48,761 bases of DNA from an uncultured Lachnoclostridium sp. (GTDB lineage Bacteria; Bacillota; Clostridia; Lachnospirales; Lachnospiraceae): assembly GCA_947369165.1 (NCBI GenBank), contig CANBKJ010000011.1, positions 1 through 48,761 on the forward strand. The letters are read 5' to 3'. Below, one piece after another: positions 31,763 to 39,691 of the stretch (its first letter is position 1; every line of letters starts with the position of its first letter). The notes under the pieces were generated by a model, which did not search any database, was not told where the DNA came from, and was given only the letters and a program-made list of their open reading frames with translations. Both the position numbers and the translations under genes were made by a program.

Positions 31763-33550
31763 ATGAAAAGACAAAACTTATTTATATATATACTGACGGC
31801 GTTCATTTTGTCAGCAGCGATCATTTCCTTTACCATGGGAGTAAGCATGGTAAGGGCAGAAAATGTGGTGGCGAATGGAGGCGCTGCAAATGGGGCAGTG
31901 AGTGGACAGGTAGTCAGCGGGCAAGTTGTGAGTGGGCAGGTGGTCAGTGGACAGTCCGTGACAGGAGGCGCTGTGACACCCAAAAATGAAAATCCAAGAT
32001 TTGTCACTACTACCTCCGGTCAGATCGAGGGGAAGAAAACCAGCAAAGCCTATATCTGGCTGGGGGTACCCTATGGACAGACCGAGCGGTGGAAAGCGCC
32101 GACGGTGCCGGATTCCTGGAGCCGTACCCGTTCCTGCAAAAAAACACGCAAGGGAAAGGGTGACGACTGCCTTTTTGTGAACATTTATAAATCGGTTTCT
32201 AAGGAAGAAGAAAAGATGCCGGTCATGGTGTTTTTACATGGAGGCGGCAATAATGGAGGCACAGCAAACCGAAGTTTCAGTTCCTTTGTGAAAGAAACAG
32301 GAGTGATCGTTGTCTCTGTGGAATTTCGCCAGGGAGCCTTCGGATGGCTCCAGTCCAGGGGGCTGCAGACGGGGAACCGGATGACAGACAGCGGTAATTT
32401 TGCCATGCTGGATATCAAGCTGGCACTGGAATGGGTGCAGAATAATATCGAGGCATTTGGCGGAGATAAGCAGAACGTTACCTTATCCGGTTTTTCGGCC
32501 GGCGCCAGGGATGCTCTGAACTGTGTGATCTCTCCTGCGATGGAGGGACTGTTTCACAAGGTGATCAGTTTTAGCGGGGGAATGACCACCTGCTCTGTCA
32601 AAGAGGGGAGAAGATGGTCCAACCAAAAGCTTGCGAAGATTCTCGTCCGGAGGGGGCGCTTTTCCAATCAGAAGAGAGCACTTAAATACGTGAAAAGGAT
32701 TGGCAGGAAGAAGCTGAATAAATTATTGTACAGCCTTTCTGACAAAGAGGTAAAGAGAATGGCAGGCGCCACTTCTCTGCGCCTGACGAATTTTCCACAA
32801 AATTTCCGGGACGGTAAAGTGATCCCGAAGGCTGGCTTTGACGTGCTGGAGTATGGCGGCTATAACAGGGTGCCGATGATACTTGGCTGCAACAATTCAG
32901 AATTTGCCAATGTTTCCTATAAAACCTTACACCGGATTCTGATCAAAAATCCAAAAACATTTAAAAACAGGGCGCAGTTTTACCGGCTGTTAAAAAAGTC
33001 AAAGGAATACGGAAGCAAACTGCAGACTTCCTTTTATCTGGAGCGTCTGGCGAATAAACTTTCCATTGATCCCTACCATGAGGATTTTTATACCTATCGG
33101 TTCAGCTGGGGCGAGGAACGCCGTGTAGTGGGGGCAAATTACGCCCGCTATGTGGGGGCGATCCATGGGATGGATGTCGATTTCCTTTTGGGACGATATA
33201 AGAAGGGAGAGGCAGGCACCAGCGACAGTATTTATACGAAGGCCAATCTGCCGGGAAGGCAGGCCCTTACCAGTGTAATGCGTCAGTATGTGAGTAATTT
33301 CTGCCATACTGGTAACCCCAATGGCATCAATGGTCAGGGAAATGTGCCGGTCCAGTGGGAGAAATGGCGCCGTGTAAAGGGAAGCAGGAGGATCATGACC
33401 TTCTCTGCCAGCCGCAGGGAGGCAAAAGTGAACATGACTTCCCGTACCATTGACCGGGCAAAGGTAAAACGGCAGATGAAAAGAAAACTTTCTAAAAAAG
33501 CATATAAACTGTTTCGCAGACGTATATTAAATGACAGGTTTTTTATGTAG
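31763..33550 (+). CDS. Secreted type-B carboxylesterase/lipase
   Basis: Alpha/beta-hydrolase of the cholinesterase-like family, exported. 595 residues: signal peptide (1-32), a low-complexity linker with four SGQVV-type pentapeptides (47-66), then the catalytic domain. Oxyanion HGGG 159-162, nucleophile Ser245 in GFSAGARD, Glu380 in CNNSEFAN and His468 in AIHGMDVDFLLG complete the triad. The family name motif is QGAFGWL. Substrate unknown; a host- or plant-derived ester is possible for a gut organism. The C-terminus is strongly basic (KRQMKRKLSKKAYKLFRRR). It starts 25 nt after the HAD gene. Confidence 0.92.
   Translation: MKRQNLFIYILTAFILSAAIISFTMGVSMVRAENVVANGGAANGAVSGQVVSGQVVSGQVVSGQSVTGGAVTPKNENPRFVTTTSGQIEGKKTSKAYIWLGVPYGQTERWKAPTVPDSWSRTRSCKKTRKGKGDDCLFVNIYKSVSKEEEKMPVMVFLHGGGNNGGTANRSFSSFVKETGVIVVSVEFRQGAFGWLQSRGLQTGNRMTDSGNFAMLDIKLALEWVQNNIEAFGGDKQNVTLSGFSAGARDALNCVISPAMEGLFHKVISFSGGMTTCSVKEGRRWSNQKLAKILVRRGRFSNQKRALKYVKRIGRKKLNKLLYSLSDKEVKRMAGATSLRLTNFPQNFRDGKVIPKAGFDVLEYGGYNRVPMILGCNNSEFANVSYKTLHRILIKNPKTFKNRAQFYRLLKKSKEYGSKLQTSFYLERLANKLSIDPYHEDFYTYRFSWGEERRVVGANYARYVGAIHGMDVDFLLGRYKKGEAGTSDSIYTKANLPGRQALTSVMRQYVSNFCHTGNPNGINGQGNVPVQWEKWRRVKGSRRIMTFSASRREAKVNMTSRTIDRAKVKRQMKRKLSKKAYKLFRRRILNDRFFM
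31901..31960 (+). repeat. Tandem 15-nt repeats coding for SGQVV units
   Basis: Four 15-nt units in the esterase linker (SGQVV x3, then SGQSV). The DNA copies differ at synonymous positions, so they are not a recent slippage product. Copy number may vary between strains. Confidence 0.75.
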
Positions 33551-33579
33551 TTTGTGGTAGAAAAGAATGGAGGCAGGAC

Positions 33580-35067
33580 ATGAGACTGGAGCAAATTCTT
33601 ACAGATGTAGAATATAAGATACTACAGGGGACATTGGACAAGGATGTGGCTGATATCGCCTATGATTCCCGTAAAACTGTAAAGGGTGGAATGTTTGTAG
33701 CGATTCAGGGAACCGTGGTGGATGGTCACAAATTCATAGATAGTGCAGTGGAAGCAGGCGCAGAAGTGATCGTGGTGGAGAAGGAGACAAATGTAGAAAG
33801 GAAGGATATTACGGTTCTTCTGGTAGAAAATGGACGAAAAGCGTTAAGCCTTATGTCCGCTGCCTATTTCGATTATCCAGCGAAAAAAATGATCACTGTG
33901 GGAATTACCGGGACCAAAGGCAAGTCTACCACCGAGCACATGGTGCGGGATATCATTGAAAAGTCAGGAAAGACCTGTGGGATCATTGGCACAGTGGGAG
34001 CTTTCATGAACGGAAGGTCTGTCCCCACCGAGCACACGACACCGGAATCCTATGAGCTCCAGAAGCTGTTTGCCATGATGGTGGAGGAAGGCTGCGAGTA
34101 TATGGTTATGGAGGTTTCCTCCCAGGGGATCAAGATGGACCGTGTGGCGGGAATCGAATTTGATTATGGTGTATTCACCAATATATCGCCGGACCACATC
34201 GGGCCGGGAGAACATGAAAATTTTGAGGAATATCTCTGCTGCAAGGCCGAGCTGTTCCGACGCTGTAAAACCGGAATTATCAACCGGGATGATGAGCACT
34301 ATGATGACATTGTAAAACATGCTGCCTGTCGAATCGTCACCTTTGGTACATCGGAAAAAGCTGATATGCGGGCACATGACATCCGCCATGTCTCCAAAGG
34401 CGGTGAGCTTTCCATGGAATTTCGGGCGGAAGGTATCCTGGAAGGTGACATCGTCGTAGGTCTTCCGGGACGTTTTAATATTTACAATGCATTGTGCGCG
34501 GCGTGTACTGGTATGGCGCTGGGAATGCCGGAAGAAGTCATTCTTCATGCCCTGGAACATGTGAAAGTGCAGGGCAGAGTGGAAGTGATGCCGGTCTCTG
34601 AGGATTTTTCTGTGTTGATTGATTTCGCCCATAACGGTGTCAGTTCAGAAAGTGTTCTCTCTACACTGAGGGAATACAATCCCCACCGCATCGTGAGTAT
34701 TTTTGGCTGCGGGGGGAACCGGAGCAAGGTCAGACGCTACGAGATGGGAGAGGTGATCGGCAGGATGTCGGAACTTGCCATAATCACCAGCGACAATCCC
34801 CGTCGGGAAAATGTTATGGATATCATCGAGGATATCAAGGTGGGGATGGCGAAGTCAGATGGAGAATATGTGGTGATCCCCGACCGGGTGGAAGCGGTGG
34901 CATATGCCCTGGAACACGCGGAAAAAGGGGATATGATCATCCTTCTTGGAAAGGGACATGAGGAGTACCAGGAGATCAATGGAGTGAAGTATCATTACAG
35001 TGACAGGGAAGCTGTTGTCAAAGGAATGAAAAAAGTATATGGAAAAGACTTTAGTTTTATGTTATAA
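33580..35067 (+). CDS. murE: UDP-N-acetylmuramyl-tripeptide synthetase (MurE-like Mur ligase)
   Basis: Cytosolic ATP-dependent ligase adding the third amino acid to UDP-MurNAc-dipeptide. 495 residues in three Mur domains: substrate domain (1-105; DSRKTVKGGMFVAIQG), ATPase domain with P-loop GITGTKGKSTT, and VMEVSSQGIKMDRV. The C-terminal ligase domain has FGCGGNRSKVRR and SDNPRRENVMDII. DNPR is the motif that selects meso-diaminopimelate. The usual YAHTPDAL motif reads FAHNGVSSESVL here, as in a divergent MurE branch. If a canonical MurE exists elsewhere in the genome, this could be a paralogue. GGAGGCAGG precedes the ATG. Confidence 0.85.
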   Translation: MRLEQILTDVEYKILQGTLDKDVADIAYDSRKTVKGGMFVAIQGTVVDGHKFIDSAVEAGAEVIVVEKETNVERKDITVLLVENGRKALSLMSAAYFDYPAKKMITVGITGTKGKSTTEHMVRDIIEKSGKTCGIIGTVGAFMNGRSVPTEHTTPESYELQKLFAMMVEEGCEYMVMEVSSQGIKMDRVAGIEFDYGVFTNISPDHIGPGEHENFEEYLCCKAELFRRCKTGIINRDDEHYDDIVKHAACRIVTFGTSEKADMRAHDIRHVSKGGELSMEFRAEGILEGDIVVGLPGRFNIYNALCAACTGMALGMPEEVILHALEHVKVQGRVEVMPVSEDFSVLIDFAHNGVSSESVLSTLREYNPHRIVSIFGCGGNRSKVRRYEMGEVIGRMSELAIITSDNPRRENVMDIIEDIKVGMAKSDGEYVVIPDRVEAVAYALEHAEKGDMIILLGKGHEEYQEINGVKYHYSDREAVVKGMKKVYGKDFSFML

Positions 35068-35068
35068 T
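35040..35068 (+). promoter_or_regulatory. Promoter overlapping the murE stop codon
   Basis: TGGAAA at 35040-35045, a 17-nt spacer, and a perfect TATAAT at 35063-35068 preceded by TGT. It would serve the FliD-like gene and possibly rsmE. Confidence 0.5.
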
Positions 35069-35141
35069 TGCCGATAACAAAGATAAAGACCTGATGGCAA
35101 GGAGGTTGTCAGGAAGTTTTTTTAGAAAGGAGTCGAGAATT

Positions 35142-35882
35142 ATGTGTGCAATGTTTAATAATTCACTTGCAAATTCTTTGTTCGGAAGCCGGAATACTAT
35201 CTGGTCAGGAAGCTTTTTTTCCGCCTCTAATCTTGGGGATCTTGGACTGATGAAAAGTGGTGTCTATACCAAGATGCTGAAGTCCTATTATGAAAAAGTA
35301 GGCAGTGACACAGAGACAAAGAAAAGCAGCAGTAGCAGTAGTAGTGACAATTCCCCAACCTGGGATGATATCCGCAAGAAATATGTTACCCCTGAGGTGA
35401 AAGTGGATGCAAAGGCTGAGGAAGCGGGAAAAGCGCTTTCCAGCGTTAAGAGTACTTCCCAAACCCTGAGTACAGACGCGAGCGCACTGGCAAACATGGA
35501 TTTTGACAAGAGCAGCAGGGATGAGATCTACGATGCTGTGAAAAAGATGGCAGACAGCTACAATGCCGTAGTGGATAGTGCAAAGAAGAGCAGTCTTACC
35601 AGCATATCCAAAAGTGTATCCTGGATGACAGATGATACGAAAGCCCGTGCAAAGCAGCTGGAGAAGATGGGAATTACCATCGGCACGGATAATAAGATAA
35701 CGGTTGATAAGGACAAATTTGCCCAGGCAAATTTGACCGATATTAAATCTCTCTTTAAAGGAAGCGGCGGTTTAGCAGATCGTCATGCCCAGAGAGCAAA
35801 CGGTCTTGTTAATCTTGCATCCAATCAGATGTTGATGAATTCAGGCAGATCATTGTATTCAAGTACTGGTGTTCTGAAATAA
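35142..35882 (+). CDS. Hypothetical protein with FliD-C-terminal-like segment
   Basis: 246 residues: an N-terminal part with FNNSLANSLFGS, a serine run (KKSSSSSSSDNSP, about 62-74), a predicted helical region, then MADSYNAVVDSAKKSSLTS...LEKMGITIGTDNKITVDKDKF...DIKSLFKGSGGLADR. That last stretch resembles the filament-cap protein FliD's C-terminal domain (YNxLxD.., LGI..DGKLxVDxxKL, SLFxGxGGLA). No flagellar gene is nearby and no signal peptide is seen. AAAGGAG lies 9 nt before ATG 35142. Function unknown. Confidence 0.75.
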   Translation: MCAMFNNSLANSLFGSRNTIWSGSFFSASNLGDLGLMKSGVYTKMLKSYYEKVGSDTETKKSSSSSSSDNSPTWDDIRKKYVTPEVKVDAKAEEAGKALSSVKSTSQTLSTDASALANMDFDKSSRDEIYDAVKKMADSYNAVVDSAKKSSLTSISKSVSWMTDDTKARAKQLEKMGITIGTDNKITVDKDKFAQANLTDIKSLFKGSGGLADRHAQRANGLVNLASNQMLMNSGRSLYSSTGVLK

Positions 35883-35920
35883 GAATTCTGGAGCAATAAC
35901 TTTTTATAGGTTCACTTTGA

Positions 35921-36012
35921 GCACAGGCATTGGGGTTGCCACAGGGCACGAATGCTTGTGCTTATTGTGTTGCCAGGGTGTGTCTGAAAATTGCTTTCAG
36001 GGCACGCCCTGG
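35921..36012 (+). repeat. Two strong hairpins in the rsmE leader
   Basis: 35921-35931 (GCACAGGCATT) pairs with 35951-35961 (AATGCTTGTGC), with a small inner TGCC/GGCA stem. 35973-35989 pairs with 35995-36012 over about 17 bp with a 5-nt loop. Both lie between the FliD-like gene and rsmE. No U tract follows, so they look like intergenic palindromic elements or leader structures, not terminators. Confidence 0.6.
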
Positions 36013-36039
36013 CTGAAACCAGAGAGGAGATTCGGGCAG

Positions 36040-36795
36040 GTGTATCGTTTTTTTGTTCCAGTGGAGCAGATTTTAGAAAATACAGCGGAGATAGCCGGGG
36101 ATGATGTGAATCACATCAGAAATGTTCTGCGTATGGGAACCGGAGGGCATATTATGATCACCGATGGACGGGGGATGGATTATCATTGTATCATACGTGG
36201 TGTCGAACCGGACAGGGTGCTGCTGGACATCGAGAAGAAAGAACCGGTAAGAACGGAGCTTCCTGTGGAGATCGTGCTGTTTCAGGCACTTCCCAAGGCG
36301 GACAAGATGGAACTGATCATTCAGAAGGCGGTAGAATTGGGAGCCGCCAGGATCGTTCCGGTGCGAACCAGACGGTCTGTGGTACGTCTGGATGATAAAA
36401 AGGCAGAAAAAAAGAGACAGCGCTGGCAGAGCATTGCCGAAGCCGCCGCCAAACAGAGCGGGCGGGGAATTGTGCCGGAGGTGGGAGAATTGGTTTCCTT
36501 TGGTGAGGCATGCACACAGGCCCAGGAATTGGAACATTGTATCATTCCCTATGAGTTGTACGATGATATGTCAGAGACGGCAAAGACGATGAGCCAGATC
36601 GTACATGGGGCTTCTATCGGAATCTTTATCGGTCCGGAGGGGGGATTTGAGCGAGGAGAGGTAGAACAGGCGATGGAAGCCGGAGCCCTGCCGGTGTCTC
36701 TGGGCAGGCGGATTTTACGGACGGAGACGGCAGGACTTGCGATCCTGTCGGTACTGATGTTTCAGATAGAAAAAGACTATGCGGGAGAGGTTTGA
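36040..36795 (+). CDS. rsmE: 16S rRNA (uracil-1498-N3)-methyltransferase RsmE
   Basis: Methylates U1498 of 16S rRNA using SAM. 251 residues: an N-terminal PUA-like domain (VYRFFVPVEQI.., HIRNVLRMGTGGHIMITDGRG) and a C-terminal SPOUT knot with LFQALPKADKMELIIQKAVELGAARIVPVRTRRSVV, RWQSIAEAAAKQSGR, FIGPEGGFERGEVE and LGRRILRTETA. GTG 36040 is taken as start because AGGAGA lies about 10 nt upstream and the protein then begins like its family. The longer frame runs through the hairpin region and is not coding there. The desulfurase gene starts 5 nt after the stop. Confidence 0.95.
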   Translation: MYRFFVPVEQILENTAEIAGDDVNHIRNVLRMGTGGHIMITDGRGMDYHCIIRGVEPDRVLLDIEKKEPVRTELPVEIVLFQALPKADKMELIIQKAVELGAARIVPVRTRRSVVRLDDKKAEKKRQRWQSIAEAAAKQSGRGIVPEVGELVSFGEACTQAQELEHCIIPYELYDDMSETAKTMSQIVHGASIGIFIGPEGGFERGEVEQAMEAGALPVSLGRRILRTETAGLAILSVLMFQIEKDYAGEV

Positions 36796-36800
36796 CATAC

Positions 36801-37967
36801 ATGGAGGCATATTTGGATAATGCGGCCACCACAAAAGCTTTCGATGAGGTGGGGGATCTGGTCCGCCAGATCATGTGCGTGGACTATGGAAATCCTTCTT
36901 CCCTTCATACGAAGGGAGTGGAGGCGGAACGGTATATCAGAGAAGCGGGAGATAAGATCGCAGCCACGCTGAAATGCAGCCGGAAAAATATCATATTTAC
37001 TTCCGGGGGGACAGAGAGCAACAATATGGCCATCATCGGCGGCGTGATGGCAAACAGGCGGCGGGGAAAGCATGTGGTCACGACCTGCTTTGAACATGCG
37101 GCGGTACACCAGCCCTGTCTGTACCTGGAAGAAAATTACGACTGTGAGGTCACATATCTTCCGGTGGATAGTATGGGACACGTAGATCCCGGAAAGCTCA
37201 GAGAGGCACTCCGGGAGGATACGGTGCTGGTATCCGTGATGATGGTAAATAATGAGGTAGGAGCTGTACTGGATGTGGGGAGTATTGGGAGGATCATTAA
37301 AGAATATAATAAAGATATACTGTTTCATGTAGATGCCATACAGGCCTATGGCAAAATGACTATACATCCCAAAAAGATGAATATTGATCTGCTTTCTGCC
37401 AGCGGCCATAAGATACATGGACCGAAAGGGACGGGATTTTTGTATATGGCGGAGGGAGTCCGGCTCCATCCGTTGATCCATGGGGGCGGGCAGCAGCAGG
37501 GAAGGCGTTCCGGAACAGAAAATGTACCAGGAGCCGCGGGACTGGCCCTGGCGGCGGAAATGATGTATCGGGATCACCGTGAGAAGGTTCAGCAGATGTA
37601 TGATAAAAAACGACTCCTGATCGGACTTCTGGAGCAGATCGAAGGGATGCACATCCATGCCTGTCAGAAGGAAGAACTGGAAAATACAGCGCCGCATATC
37701 GTGAGCGCAGGCATAGAGGGGATCCGCAGTGAGGTTCTATTACATGCCTTGGAAGAAAGAGGAGTTTACGTATCATCTGGTTCCGCCTGTTCCTCCAATC
37801 ATCCGGGGATCAGCTCCACCCTGCAGGCGATCGGAGTAAACAGGGAACTGCTGGACGCCACGATCCGATTCAGCCTTTCCGTGCATACCACAGAGGAAGA
37901 ACTGCGGTATGCGGTGGAACAGCTGAAGGAACTTCTGCCAGTGCTTCGGCGTTATGTCAGGAGATAG
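36801..37967 (+). CDS. Cysteine desulfurase (NifS/IscS-like), partner of ThiI
   Basis: PLP enzyme that takes sulfur from cysteine as a persulfide. 388 residues with AYLDNAATTKA, GNPSSLHTKG, TSGGTESNNMAI, FEHAAVHQP and VDAIQAYGKM. The PLP lysine is in SASGHKIHGPKG, and the active-site Cys is in VSSGSACSSNHPG. The short Cys loop is of the NifS/IscS group. The gene is 28 nt before thiI, and ThiI here lacks a rhodanese domain, so this is most likely the NifZ-type dedicated sulfur donor for 4-thiouridine. ATG 36801 fits GGGAGAGG at 10 nt. Confidence 0.93.
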   Translation: MEAYLDNAATTKAFDEVGDLVRQIMCVDYGNPSSLHTKGVEAERYIREAGDKIAATLKCSRKNIIFTSGGTESNNMAIIGGVMANRRRGKHVVTTCFEHAAVHQPCLYLEENYDCEVTYLPVDSMGHVDPGKLREALREDTVLVSVMMVNNEVGAVLDVGSIGRIIKEYNKDILFHVDAIQAYGKMTIHPKKMNIDLLSASGHKIHGPKGTGFLYMAEGVRLHPLIHGGGQQQGRRSGTENVPGAAGLALAAEMMYRDHREKVQQMYDKKRLLIGLLEQIEGMHIHACQKEELENTAPHIVSAGIEGIRSEVLLHALEERGVYVSSGSACSSNHPGISSTLQAIGVNRELLDATIRFSLSVHTTEEELRYAVEQLKELLPVLRRYVRR

Positions 37968-37995
37968 AAGATAAAGGAAATGAGGAAATGATAAC

Positions 37996-39177
37996 ATGGT
38001 AAAAGCATTTTTGATTAAATATTCAGAGATTGGGATCAAGGGAAAAAACAGATATATGTTTGAAGATGCCCTCCGGGACAGGGTAAAGGAGAAATTGGAA
38101 AAGTGTGAGGGCGAATTTCTAGTAGAGCGGGAAAATGGCCGGATCTATGTGGAAGCAAAAAGTGAGTATGACTTTGACGAGGTGATCAGCCAGCTCAGTA
38201 AATGTTTTGGCATCGCCCATATCTGTCCGGTGGTATTGGTAGAGGACAAGACCTTTGAGACCGTGTGTAAAGAACTGGTGAATCATATGAAGGAGGAACT
38301 GGGGGACAGGGAATTTACCTTCAAAGTATTTGCCAAGAGAAGCGATAAGAACTATGTGATGACGAGCCCGGAGATCTGCCGGGAAGCGGGGGCATATATC
38401 ATTGACCATATGCCAGGCGCCAAAGTAGACGTGCACCAGCCGGAGGTTTCTGTAAATATTGAGATCCGCCACCGAGCTTATGTGTATGTGAACAGCATCA
38501 AGGGTCCGGGAGGAATGCCTGTGGGAACCAGTGGAAAGGCAATGCTTCTGCTGTCTGGCGGTATAGACAGTCCCGTGGCTGGTTACATGATGGCAAAGAG
38601 AGGTGTGCGCATCGAGGCCGTTTATTTTCATGCGCCGCCCTATACCAGCGAGCGGGCGAAACAGAAGGTGGTGGATCTGGCGGAGCTGGTCAGTGATTAT
38701 GCGGGTGAGATCCGTCTACATGTGGTAAATTTTACCGATATTCAGATGTATATATACGATAAATGTCCTCATGATGAGCTCACGATTATAATGAGACGTT
38801 ATATGATGAAAATTGCAGAGCGTATCGCTGGTGAGACAGATTGTATGTCCCTGATCACCGGAGAAAGTGTGGGACAGGTGGCGAGCCAGACCATGCAGAG
38901 CCTGGTGGCTACCAATGCGGTATGTACAATGCCGGTATTCCGCCCTGTGATCGCTTTTGACAAACAGGATATTATTGACATCGCGGAGAAAATCAATACT
39001 TTTGAGACCTCGATCCTTCCATACGAAGATTGCTGTACCACATTTGTGGCGAAACATCCTGTGACAAAACCGGATCTGTATAAGATCGAAAAATCCGAGA
39101 GAAACCTGGAAGAAAAGATCGATGATATGTTAGAAAAAGCAGTGTCAGAGAGGGAGATCCTAACTGTGAAAATGTAA
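37996..39177 (+). CDS. thiI: tRNA 4-thiouridine synthetase ThiI
   Basis: Adenylates U8 of tRNA and replaces its oxygen with sulfur. 393 residues: a ferredoxin-like N-terminus, THUMP domain (about 60-165, ending VNIEIRHRAYVYVNSIKGPGG), and a PP-loop AANH domain with LLLSGGIDSPVAGYMMAKRG and GESVGQVASQTMQSL. There is no C-terminal rhodanese domain, as in B. subtilis, which then depends on a partner desulfurase. That partner is the gene immediately upstream. CTTFVAKHPVTKP near the C-terminus is family-typical. Confidence 0.95.
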   Translation: MVKAFLIKYSEIGIKGKNRYMFEDALRDRVKEKLEKCEGEFLVERENGRIYVEAKSEYDFDEVISQLSKCFGIAHICPVVLVEDKTFETVCKELVNHMKEELGDREFTFKVFAKRSDKNYVMTSPEICREAGAYIIDHMPGAKVDVHQPEVSVNIEIRHRAYVYVNSIKGPGGMPVGTSGKAMLLLSGGIDSPVAGYMMAKRGVRIEAVYFHAPPYTSERAKQKVVDLAELVSDYAGEIRLHVVNFTDIQMYIYDKCPHDELTIIMRRYMMKIAERIAGETDCMSLITGESVGQVASQTMQSLVATNAVCTMPVFRPVIAFDKQDIIDIAEKINTFETSILPYEDCCTTFVAKHPVTKPDLYKIEKSERNLEEKIDDMLEKAVSEREILTVKM

Positions 39178-39213
39178 AAAGGACTGCCTCCTGAAACTCA
39201 GGTCTCACAGTCC
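39176..39213 (-). terminator. Terminator of the HPr-like gene (minus strand)
   Basis: On the minus strand, GGACTG..CAGTCC (39181-39186 with 39208-39213) encloses CCTGA/TCAGG and is followed by TTTTT (39176-39180). It abuts the thiI stop codon and may also end thiI transcripts less efficiently. Confidence 0.75.
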
Positions 39214-39259
39214 CCACATTGTACTTTTTGTACCCCATATGTGATGTAACAAATCCCAA

Positions 39260-39490
39260 TCAGACGATAAATGGTTCCAGTTTGGAAAGAATCTCGTCTA
39301 CATCGTTTTCACTGTGGATATTCAGGTCGATGGACTTAGAAAGATCAAGACTGAATATACCCATGATGGATTTGGCGTCGATCACATATCTTCCTGAAAC
39401 AAGATCAAATTCTGCATCGAATTTGGTAACCTCATTGACAAATGCTTTTACTTTATCAATGGAATTCAAAGATATTTTTACTGTTTTCAT
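39260..39490 (-). CDS. HPr-like protein lacking the phosphorylatable histidine
   Basis: 76 residues of HPr fold. The regulatory-serine region is intact (AKSIMGIFSLDL, Ser41, matching the Ser46 KSIMGVMSL of HPr), and the C-terminal ENDVDEILSKLEPFI helix fits. The N-terminal active-site segment, GIHARPA in HPr, is SLNSIDKVKAF, without His. It therefore cannot pass phosphate from enzyme I to PTS permeases. A Crh-like regulatory role through Ser phosphorylation is possible, but this is inference. AGGAGGAAT precedes the ATG. Monocistronic, divergent from mtaB. Confidence 0.85.
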   Translation of the reverse strand: MKTVKISLNSIDKVKAFVNEVTKFDAEFDLVSGRYVIDAKSIMGIFSLDLSKSIDLNIHSENDVDEILSKLEPFIV

Positions 39491-39546
39491 AATAATTCCT
39501 CCTTTTCTATTATTTTGAAAGCTGCTTCAAACATCTTCCAGTTATT

Positions 39547-39575
39547 ATACTATTATGTAACCTATATTATGTCAA
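39547..39575 (-). promoter_or_regulatory. Promoter of the HPr-like gene
   Basis: On the minus strand, TTGACA (complement of 39570-39575), a 17-nt spacer, and TAGTAT (complement of 39547-39552). A perfect TATAAT overlaps at 39544-39549 but with a 20-nt spacer. Confidence 0.5.
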
Positions 39576-39691
39576 TAGAAAAAAGTGACCACTTGCTAAA
39601 AAAATAAAGATAATTTTTGTGCAAAATGTAGAAAGGAAAATGCACATTTCGGTAAATTGCAGAAAAAATACCAAAAGTGCAATATATATTT

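Noticed and set aside
35142-35882. Flagellar cap protein FliD
   Set aside because: Only the C-terminal portion is similar, the protein is too short, and no flagellar genes are nearby.
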